The notes below the pieces were generated by a model, which worked only from the letters and a program-made list of their open reading frames with translations, was not told the DNA's origin and did no database searches. DNA of 5,255 nucleotides from Fimbriiglobus sp. (GTDB lineage Bacteria > Planctomycetota > Planctomycetia > Gemmatales > Gemmataceae), in contig JANXTD010000418.1 in the NCBI GenBank assembly GCA_025352585.1, positions 1 to 5,255 on the forward strand. Direction: 5' to 3'. Of this stretch, positions 1-5,255 are shown piece after piece (the stretch's first letter is position 1; each line of letters starts with the position of its first letter). A program made the position numbers and the translations under genes.

Positions 1-12
1 CGGCGTGGCCCG

Positions 13-40
13 TTGGTGCGGGGAGAGAATCGCGTAGAAT
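13..40 (+). promoter_or_regulatory. Candidate sigma70-type promoter for lysA
   Basis: TTGGTG at 13-18 and TAGAAT at 35-40 are separated by 16 bases. The -10 box matches the TATAAT consensus at five of six positions, while the -35 box matches only its TTG half. Transcription would start near position 47 and leave a short leader of about 45 bases before the lysA ATG. This local AT-rich spot stands out in otherwise GC-rich DNA. I see no lysine riboswitch, which would need a longer leader than the bases available here. The call rests on sequence match alone. Confidence 0.3.
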
Positions 41-93
41 CACTTACTGTCGGACCCGCCCCCGGCAACGTGCCCCCAGTGAATTGGTGAATC

Positions 94-1377
94 ATGGACC
101 ACTTCCAGTACCGCGACCGCACGCTGTTTTGCGAAGACGTGCCGGTGCCCGAAATCGCCGCGAAGTTCGGCACGCCGGTGTTCGTCTACAGCAAGGCGAC
201 CCTGCTGCACCACCTGCGGTCGATCCAGAGCGCGTTCGCCGAGGCCAAGCCGGTCATCGCTTACAGCGTGAAGACCAACGGCAACCTCGCCTTGTGCAAG
301 CTCATGGCCGAGCACGGGTCGGGCTTCGACGTGACCTCGGGCGGCGAACTTTACAGGGCGCTCAAGGCCGGCGGGCTGGACGTGAAGACGGTGTTCGCCG
401 GCGTCGGCAAGAGTGAGGCCGAGATGCGCTTCGGCCTGGAGAGCAACGTCATGCTCTTCAACGTCGAGAGCGAAGAGGAGCTGTTCGAGTTGGGCCGGGT
501 CGCGGCGTCGATGGGCCGCAAGGCCCCGGTGGCGCTGCGGGTCAACCCGGACTTGCCGCCGAAGACGCACGCCAAGACTGACACCAGCGTCAAGGGCGTC
601 AAATTCGGCCTCGACATCGAGGGCGTGCTGGAGGTTTCGGCCAAGTCGGTCGGCCATCCGGGGTTGGCCATCGTCGGGCTGCACATGCACCTCGGCAGCC
701 CCATCCTGACGAGTAGCCCTTACGCGGCGGGGGCGGCCAAGGCGGTGCAACTGATCGCCGCGTTCCGGGCGCAGGGCCACGACATCCGCTACCTCAACAT
801 GGGTGGCGGCTTCGGCATCCACTACCGCCAGCAAGAAGCCCTCCCCGCCAGTGCGTTCGCCGAGGCGATCTTGCCAGCGGTCCGCGAAACCGGCTGCCAA
901 CTCGTCTTGGAGCCGGGGCGGTTCATCGTCGGCAACGCCGGGATTCTCGTGAGCCGCGTGCTGTTCAACAAGGACACCGGCGGCAAGCACTACGTCATCC
1001 AGGACGCGGCGATGAACGACCTCGTCCGGCCGACACTCTACGACGCCTTCCACCGCGTCTGGCCGGTCAACCCGCGCGACGAGGTGCCGGAGTGCCCGAC
1101 CGACTTCGAGGCGGCCATCCCCGGCACCGTCGTGCAAGACGTGGTCGGCCCGGTGTGCGAGTCGGGCGACTACCTGGCGAAGGGGCGCAACTTGCCGGTG
1201 ATGCGGCGCGGCGACCTCGTGGCGGTGTTCAGCGCCGGGGCCTACGGCATGAGCATGGCCAGCAACTACAACAGCCGCTGCCGCGCGGCGGAAGTTCTCG
1301 TCGATGGGGGCGAGTGCCGGTTAATCCGCCGCCGCGAGCGCTACGAGGACTTGGTTGCCGCGGAAGTGGATTGCTAA
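94..1377 (+). CDS. lysA: Diaminopimelate decarboxylase
   Basis: This enzyme removes CO2 from meso-2,6-diaminopimelate to give L-lysine, the last step of the DAP pathway. It is a cytoplasmic PLP-dependent fold-type III (alanine racemase-like barrel) enzyme, normally a homodimer with active sites shared between subunits. The 427-residue product has the usual family length. Visible motifs in order are: the PLP lysine K60 in YSVKTN; FDVTSGGEL at 79-87; GLHMHLGS at 195-202 with the conserved H199; the glycine-rich phosphate-binding loop NMGGGFGI at 235-242; LEPGR at 272-276 with substrate-binding R276; RPTLY at 312-316; CESGD at 355-359, whose cysteine comes from the partner subunit; and GAYGMSMASNYNSR at 382-395 with the PLP-contacting Y384. 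The ATG at 94 is preceded only by a weak GGTGA (86-90), but the N-terminus begins the family fold at the expected distance (GTPVFVY at 26-32). The CESGD context separates it from ornithine/arginine and carboxynorspermidine decarboxylases. No damage is seen. Confidence 0.96.
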   Translation: MDHFQYRDRTLFCEDVPVPEIAAKFGTPVFVYSKATLLHHLRSIQSAFAEAKPVIAYSVKTNGNLALCKLMAEHGSGFDVTSGGELYRALKAGGLDVKTVFAGVGKSEAEMRFGLESNVMLFNVESEEELFELGRVAASMGRKAPVALRVNPDLPPKTHAKTDTSVKGVKFGLDIEGVLEVSAKSVGHPGLAIVGLHMHLGSPILTSSPYAAGAAKAVQLIAAFRAQGHDIRYLNMGGGFGIHYRQQEALPASAFAEAILPAVRETGCQLVLEPGRFIVGNAGILVSRVLFNKDTGGKHYVIQDAAMNDLVRPTLYDAFHRVWPVNPRDEVPECPTDFEAAIPGTVVQDVVGPVCESGDYLAKGRNLPVMRRGDLVAVFSAGAYGMSMASNYNSRCRAAEVLVDGGECRLIRRRERYEDLVAAEVDC

Positions 1378-1429
1378 GCCGCCCCGGAGCGGTCAAGATT
1401 CCCAATTGCCACGACCGCGCCGACAGTAC

Positions 1430-1434
1430 GGGAG
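1430..1434 (+). promoter_or_regulatory. Ribosome binding site that decides the GTG start at 1442
   Basis: GGGAG lies seven bases before the GTG at 1442. It supports that start over the in-frame ATG at 1355, which would overlap the end of lysA and put an arginine-rich, non-signal-like stretch ahead of the signal peptide. Confidence 0.6.
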
Positions 1435-1441
1435 ACGACCG

Positions 1442-1504
1442 GTGAACAGCCGCGCAGCCCTGGTAGTGACCCTCCTGCTCCTCGCGGCGACGCCGGGACT
1501 GGCC
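1442..1504 (+). other. Signal peptide of the exported repeat protein
   Basis: The first 21 residues have a short n-region with R4, an uninterrupted Ala/Leu/Val core (AALVVTLLLLAA) and a small-residue cleavage region TPGLA before QPP. This fits a type I signal peptidase site after A21. No cysteine follows, so a lipoprotein is unlikely. Confidence 0.8.
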
Positions 1505-4300
1505 CAACCGCCGGCGACCGCGGAGTCGCCGAAGTCGCCGCTGGAACTCTTCCGGCAGGCCCGCGCCGAGATCCAGGACGGCCGCTACGACGTGGCCGCG
1601 GAGACCCTGAAGCGCTTCCAGGCGGCCAACCCCACCGACCGCGACTTCCTCGACCTCACCGCCAAGGAGCCGACGGCGCTGCTCAAGTTGCGCAACGTCG
1701 GCGAGTGGTCTCAGAACGCGTCCGCCCAGGCCGAGGCGCGGGCGACCGTCGAGGCGATCATCGCGCGGGCCGAGGAGGCGAACAAGAAGCTGTACCAGGA
1801 CCCGGCCCGCATCGCCAAGTTCGTCCGCAACCTCGGCGAGACCCTCGAAGAACGCCTGTACGCGGAGCAGCAGTTGAAGCTCGGCGGCGACGCGGTCGGC
1901 GCGGCACTCATCGACACCCTGCGGACGACCTCCGACGCCAACCTGAAGGCCGGGGTCTACGCCGCCATCGGCAAACTGTACGTCGAGCAGTTGCCGCCGG
2001 TCGTCGCCGCGATGGACGGCGTCGATGCGGACCTGAAGCTCGGCCTGCTGCGGGCACTCGTCACGCGGCCGGACGCCGTGGCGCTGCTGGCGTCGGGTGA
2101 CACCGACGTCACGCCGCACCTCTGGTACTACTCGTCGGCCCCCGCCGCCGAGGCCGGTGCCCTGCGGGCGTTCGCCGCGAGTGTGCTCGAACGGTTCACC
2201 GGCGGGCTGTCGCTGAAGCGTAACGCCGCGGCCGAACTCGTGAAGTTGACGCAGCCGAACGCCGCCAACCAGGCCCGCTTCCGCGGAGGCGAGCGGCTCA
2301 AGCTCTGGACGTGGGACGCCGCCAAGCAGACCGTCGTCTCGGCCGAGGCGACCCGCCTGCAAGCCAACGACTACTTCGGCCTGCGCAACCTGCGCTGGGC
2401 CTTGGAGCGCGACCAGAACGACCGGGCGGCTCAGGAACTCTTCCTGACGATGACCGTCGAGCGGGCCGTGGAGAAGTCGCAGTTCGGCGAGCTCGCCGCG
2501 GCCGACCCCGCCTTGTACCAGGTTCTCGCGGCGACGCCGTCGGACCTGCTGATCGGCCTGCTGGAGCGCGGCATGCTCGACAAGCAGACGGCCCGCGTGC
2601 TGGGCTTCACGCAGGTGTTGGCGGCCCGCTCCGACCGCGCCGCCGCAACGCCGGGGGCGACCGGCAAGTCGCCGGTGCTCGTGAAGGCCCTCGACTACCC
2701 CGACGCCCGCGTGCAACTCGCCGCCGCCGTCGGCCTGCTCCGCACGCAGGGGGTCACGCACGGCAAGAACGCCCAGGTCGTCGAGATTCTCCGCCGCGCC
2801 GCCGCGGTCGAGTCGCCGCCGCCGGGCGCGAAGGAGATGGGCCGGGCGCTAATCGTTGACCCCAGCGACGCCCGCGCCGAGAAGCTCGCGACGTACCTGC
2901 GCGGCCTCGGCTACGCTGTCGAGCGCTTCGCCGCCGGCCGCGACCTGTCGAACCGGCTACTGGGGGCCGCCGATGTCGATATGGTTTTCGTCGATCGTCA
3001 CGTCGTGAACCCCGAGTTGCGGGACTTGTTGCCGTCGCTGGTGAAGACGGGGGTGGCGTCGAACCGGCCGCTCTTCGTCGTCGCCTCGGCCGACGCCCCC
3101 CGCCGCATCCCCCTCGAAACGCTGATGCTGCGGCTGGCGGTGTACATCGCCGTGACGGAGACTTCGCCGACCGAAGTGCCGGCCCCGTTCTTCTTCGACC
3201 CGCGCAAGACAATTGCCGACGCCGACCGCACCCGCGCCGACCTGGCCGCGCTGCGGGAACGCCGGCTCAAGGAGTTGCACTCGGTGCGCTTGGGCCGCCT
3301 CCAGCGTCTCGTCGGTAGTGCCGGCCTGCCGCAGTCGGTGGCGTTGCAGTCGCGGCTCGACCAGCGGCTGCCGCAACTCACGTACGCCGCGCTGGCCGCC
3401 GAGTACGCGGTCACCCCGGAGTCGTCGCCCGAGACGTTCAAGCTGTTCGAGTCGAAGACCCGCTTCATCCTGGCCAACCCGTCGGGCGGACTGGTGATGG
3501 AGCGGCTGCCTCAAGAGGGGATGCTGCGGCTGATCGAAGAACTCGAGACGGTGCTGGACGCCCCGCGCCGGCAGATGGCCGACCGCATGCTCGCCCGCCT
3601 CGACCCCGCCGCGCTGGGGCTGCCGCTCGACACCTCGCGCGACCTCGACGCCGAGATTCGCCTCGGCCGACTGACCCGCGCCGTGGGCGGAGGTCGCGTC
3701 GTCGGCGAGGCGTACTCCGTCGCCGCGCTCGCCGAGGAGATCCGCGAGGCGACCGCCGACCCCGCGCTCTTGCCGACCAACCCGGCCGAGAAGAAGCGCT
3801 CCGCCCGCGTCGCCGTCGAGTACCTGCGGCGGATCGCGTTGGGCGAGATCGACGGCTACGACATCCGCCCCGCCGAGGTTGGCCTCCGGGCCGCGTTGAA
3901 GGACGACGACCTGGCCGACCCCGCCATCGACGCCGTCGCCCGCATCGCGAGTGCCGAGGCCCAGCAAGACTTGCTCGCCCTGGCGTTGAGCATCGCCCGG
4001 CCGGTGCCGATTCGCGTCCACGCCGCCGAGCGCGTCGTGCAGCACATCCAGCGGCACGGCAAGCTCACGACCGGCAACCTCCTCGAAGCCCTGCCGACGA
4101 CGATCGCTGCGGAAAAGGATGTCGAGTTGCGGACGAAACTCGCCGTGGTCCAGCAGTTGCTCACCGGCAAGCCAGGCGACCTGGGCCGACTGCTGCTCGC
4201 GTTCCCGCTCCCCCTGCCGGCCCAGGCTGCCCCGCCGGCGGTTCCGGGAAACCCCGCGCCGCCGCCACAAGAAAAGAAGCCGGACGCCGAAAAGCCGTAG
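1442..4300 (+). CDS. Exported TPR/HEAT-like repeat protein with an internal receiver-like domain
   Basis: Function is unknown. The 952-residue product starts with a Sec signal peptide (R4, hydrophobic core about 5-16, likely cut after A21 in GLA-QPP), so the mature protein should lie outside the cytoplasmic membrane. It has no lipobox cysteine and no other obvious membrane segment. Residues 33-64 resemble a TPR hairpin (LFRQARAEIQDGRYDVAAETL). Most of the rest is alpha-helical and rich in Ala, Leu and Arg. A distinctive block at 281-335 (GGERLKLWTWD, then YFGLRNLRWALERDQNDRAA) resembles, from memory, a segment found in large uncharacterised planctomycete repeat proteins. A HEAT-like helix pair sits near 421-434 and others near 821-875. 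Residues 467-571 look like a receiver domain (separate entry). The last 26 residues (927-952) are rich in Pro, Ala and Lys, as in a flexible tail. No catalytic motif is recognised. The GTG start is chosen because it has an RBS and opens directly on the signal peptide. The gene lies 64 bases after lysA on the same strand. A scaffold or protein-binding role is inference. Confidence 0.85.
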   Translation: MNSRAALVVTLLLLAATPGLAQPPATAESPKSPLELFRQARAEIQDGRYDVAAETLKRFQAANPTDRDFLDLTAKEPTALLKLRNVGEWSQNASAQAEARATVEAIIARAEEANKKLYQDPARIAKFVRNLGETLEERLYAEQQLKLGGDAVGAALIDTLRTTSDANLKAGVYAAIGKLYVEQLPPVVAAMDGVDADLKLGLLRALVTRPDAVALLASGDTDVTPHLWYYSSAPAAEAGALRAFAASVLERFTGGLSLKRNAAAELVKLTQPNAANQARFRGGERLKLWTWDAAKQTVVSAEATRLQANDYFGLRNLRWALERDQNDRAAQELFLTMTVERAVEKSQFGELAAADPALYQVLAATPSDLLIGLLERGMLDKQTARVLGFTQVLAARSDRAAATPGATGKSPVLVKALDYPDARVQLAAAVGLLRTQGVTHGKNAQVVEILRRAAAVESPPPGAKEMGRALIVDPSDARAEKLATYLRGLGYAVERFAAGRDLSNRLLGAADVDMVFVDRHVVNPELRDLLPSLVKTGVASNRPLFVVASADAPRRIPLETLMLRLAVYIAVTETSPTEVPAPFFFDPRKTIADADRTRADLAALRERRLKELHSVRLGRLQRLVGSAGLPQSVALQSRLDQRLPQLTYAALAAEYAVTPESSPETFKLFESKTRFILANPSGGLVMERLPQEGMLRLIEELETVLDAPRRQMADRMLARLDPAALGLPLDTSRDLDAEIRLGRLTRAVGGGRVVGEAYSVAALAEEIREATADPALLPTNPAEKKRSARVAVEYLRRIALGEIDGYDIRPAEVGLRAALKDDDLADPAIDAVARIASAEAQQDLLALALSIARPVPIRVHAAERVVQHIQRHGKLTTGNLLEALPTTIAAEKDVELRTKLAVVQQLLTGKPGDLGRLLLAFPLPLPAQAAPPAVPGNPAPPPQEKKPDAEKP
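2840..3154 (+). other. Degenerate response-regulator receiver-like domain (residues about 467-571)
   Basis: The pattern is beta-alpha like a CheY fold: strand RALIVD (468-473), a helix ending in LRGLGYAVERF (486-496), strand VDMVFVD (512-518), helix LRDLLPSLVKTG (526-537), strand PLFVVASAD (543-551) and strand AVYIAV (566-571). D518 sits where the phosphoacceptor Asp would be, 45 residues after D473, and S549 is about where the conserved Thr/Ser lies, 31 residues further on. CheY has 44 (D13 to D57) and 30 (D57 to T87). One of the two metal-binding acids is replaced (D473 is followed by P474), and I see no lysine at the expected end of strand five. It is therefore probably a non-phosphorylated pseudo-receiver used for binding. 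The assignment is by eye only. Confidence 0.5.
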
Positions 4301-4307
4301 CCTGAGT

Positions 4308-4340
4308 GGGACGCGCAAGTCCGCCGGGGGGCCGCGTCCC
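4308..4340 (+). repeat. Intergenic inverted repeat, possible weak terminator
   Basis: GGGACGCG at 4308-4315 is a perfect 8-base inverted match to CGCGTCCC at 4333-4340, with a 17-base GC-rich loop. It begins eight bases after the stop of the exported repeat protein. There is no T tract after it, so it is not a classical Rho-independent terminator. It could damp read-through or protect a 3' end. Chance occurrence is possible in such GC-rich DNA. Confidence 0.35.
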
Positions 4341-4384
4341 TTGGCAGACGAACTCGCACCTCCATCCCGCAGGCAGGGCTTCCG

Positions 4385-5149
4385 ATGACACCGCACAACG
4401 CCGTCCCGACCCTGGACGAACTGACGGCCCGCTTCCTCGCCGCGACCGCCGAAGCCGCCGAGGCCGACGCCTCGGAGGTTGAGCCGTACGAGGTCATCGG
4501 CGGCTTCCAGCCTTCGGCCGGCGAACTGTGGCGCGAGTCGCGGCAAGCCCTGCACGGCTTCACGCGGGACCCGGCCGCCGCGCCGCCGGAGTGGGCCGCG
4601 TTCGTGACGCACGACTCGCAGAGCCTCAACCACGTCCCCTCGACGCTCACGCCGTTCGCGGTCGGCCTGTTCCCGCAACGCCTGCGGAACTTCGCCGCGC
4701 TGTCGCAGGACACCTTCCTGCGGTCGCCGGCCTGCGTCACCAAGACCCCCGGCTTCACCGGCCTGCGCGGCTGGGCGGCCAAGGCGCTCCGCGGCAACGA
4801 CGTGACGACGTTGCTGGCGGCGTCCGGGGTGCTGGCTGCGCTGGGCGACCACGCCGAGGCCCAGGCCGCGTTGACCGCCGCCGAGACGTACGCCAACCCC
4901 GACCAGCGGGCCGCGGTCGTCAACCAGCGCGGCAGCCTGGCCTGGCTGGCCGGCGACACCGACGCCGCCCGCGACGCCTGGGAGGACGCCGGCGAGTCGG
5001 CCCCCGCGCGGTTCAACCTGGGGCTGTACTACCTGACGCAGGGGGCCAACGGCGCGGCCGCCGAGGCGTTCGCCGCCGCCGAAGCGACGCTGCCCGAAAG
5101 CTCCGGCTGGTGCCACCTGACGCGCCTGTTCGCGACCCTGGCGAGTTGA
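4385..5149 (+). CDS. TPR-like repeat protein of unknown function
   Basis: I do not recognise the family beyond its repeats. The 254-residue product has no signal peptide or membrane segment and should be cytoplasmic. The N-terminal half (1-125) is not repeat-like. It has an acidic Ala/Glu stretch at 16-36 followed by a more distinctive region (PYEVIGGFQPSAGELW at 34-49, PPEWAAFVTHDSQSLNHVP at 67-85, LFPQRLRNF at 95-103). The C-terminal half has three TPR-like helix pairs: about 141-170 (LLAASGVLAALGDHAEAQAAL), 178-207 (NQRGSLAWLAGDTDAARDAWEDA) and 208-238 (ARFNLGLYYLTQGANGAAAEAF). They show the usual small and aromatic positions of TPRs, which normally bind peptides or partner proteins. The ATG at 4385 has a modest AGGG (4375-4378) six bases upstream. 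It lies 84 bases after the exported repeat protein on the same strand, so co-transcription is possible. A structured element follows the stop at once. No catalytic residues can be named. Confidence 0.82.
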   Translation: MTPHNAVPTLDELTARFLAATAEAAEADASEVEPYEVIGGFQPSAGELWRESRQALHGFTRDPAAAPPEWAAFVTHDSQSLNHVPSTLTPFAVGLFPQRLRNFAALSQDTFLRSPACVTKTPGFTGLRGWAAKALRGNDVTTLLAASGVLAALGDHAEAQAALTAAETYANPDQRAAVVNQRGSLAWLAGDTDAARDAWEDAGESAPARFNLGLYYLTQGANGAAAEAFAAAEATLPESSGWCHLTRLFATLAS

Positions 5150-5151
5150 GG

Positions 5152-5195
5152 CGGGGCTTGTTAGCCGGACGCGCGAGCGACGGGAGCAAGTCCCG
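5152..5195 (+). terminator. Long imperfect hairpin with GCGA tetraloop just after the third gene
   Basis: Bases 5152-5162 pair with 5185-5195 over 11 base pairs, two of them G-U (5156 with 5191, 5161 with 5186). After a small internal loop, CCG at 5165-5167 pairs with CGG at 5181-5183. After another small internal loop, CGC at 5170-5172 pairs with GCG at 5177-5179, closing a GCGA (GNRA-type) tetraloop at 5173-5176. It starts two bases after the stop codon, the usual place for a transcript-end structure. It lacks a T tract, so it could be a 3'-end stabiliser, an unusual terminator, or a copy of a dispersed intergenic repeat. The pairing was read directly; the function is inference. Confidence 0.5.
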
Positions 5196-5255
5196 GTGGA
5201 CAACGCTGATCGGGGGAGACAAAACCGTCGCCACCCACAGGCATCGTCCACCGGG
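5192..5255 (+). repeat. 10-base inverted repeat closing a 44-base interior at the window edge
   Basis: CCCGGTGGAC at 5192-5201 is perfectly complementary in inverted order to GTCCACCGGG at 5246-5255. The interior (5202-5245) contains GGGGGAGAC and a short AAAA run but no gene. The left arm shares bases 5192-5195 with the closing end of the hairpin at 5152-5195, so the two structures cannot both form fully. The window ends at the right arm, so the element may extend further. No gene or RNA family was recognised in 5150-5255. Confidence 0.45.

Noticed and set aside
40..1137. 365-residue open frame on the - strand across lysA
   Set aside because: It is antisense to a gene with all LysA motifs. 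Its product is rich in Arg, Gly, Val, His and Asp with no recognisable domain, typical of shadow frames in GC-rich DNA.
1389..1418. 6-base inverted repeat GCGGTC/GACCGC between lysA and the next gene
   Set aside because: The stem is short, the loop is 18 bases and there is no T tract, so it is within chance expectation for GC-rich sequence and not listed as a terminator.
1355..1441. Upstream ATG start for the exported protein at 1355
   Set aside because: It would overlap lysA by 23 bases and add 29 Arg/Pro-rich residues before the signal peptide. The GTG at 1442 has a GGGAG ribosome site seven bases upstream and opens the signal peptide directly.
1229..2761. 510-residue open frame on the - strand
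   Set aside because: It spans the end of lysA, the intergenic gap and the start of the exported protein. Its composition is low-complexity Arg/Gly/Leu/Gln, with no motif and no plausible RBS context.
2957..5251. 764-residue open frame on the - strand
   Set aside because: It is long, but antisense to two better-supported genes and crosses their intergenic gap. The translation is Gly/Arg/Gln-rich with no domain pattern. Lack of stops follows from the strong G/C bias at third codon positions.
5150..5255. Possible structured non-coding RNA gene (tmRNA, SRP RNA, RNase P RNA)
   Set aside because: None of the conserved core sequences of these RNAs is visible. Only the foldback structures can be supported.

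Overview
The window is high-GC bacterial DNA with strong G/C preference at third codon positions and long spurious open frames on the other strand. It holds three genes in a row on the + strand and no rRNA, tRNA, CRISPR array or recognisable mobile element. Codon usage, together with a long exported repeat protein of a type I associate with Gemmata-like Planctomycetes, suggests a member of the Gemmataceae or a close relative. That assignment is inference, not a database result.

Layout: positions 1-93 are a leader with a candidate sigma70-type promoter. Positions 94-1377 encode diaminopimelate decarboxylase (lysA), the last step of lysine synthesis, with all the main active-site motifs visible. 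After a 64-base gap, a GTG start at 1442 opens a 952-residue exported protein (1442-4300). It has a signal peptide, alpha-helical TPR/HEAT-like stretches, a degenerate response-regulator receiver-like domain in the middle, and a proline-rich tail. After an 84-base gap containing an inverted repeat, positions 4385-5149 encode a 254-residue, probably cytoplasmic protein with TPR-like repeats in its C-terminal half. The last 106 bases carry no gene but hold a well-formed hairpin right after the stop codon and a second, longer-range inverted repeat that competes with it.

The shared strand and short gaps fit one transcription unit or two closely spaced ones. Only lysA has a confident biochemical role. 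Nothing links the two downstream proteins to lysine synthesis, and they may simply be neighbours. The most interesting points are the receiver-like fold inside an exported repeat protein and the overlapping RNA/DNA foldback structures at the end of the window. I see no convincing new multi-gene system.
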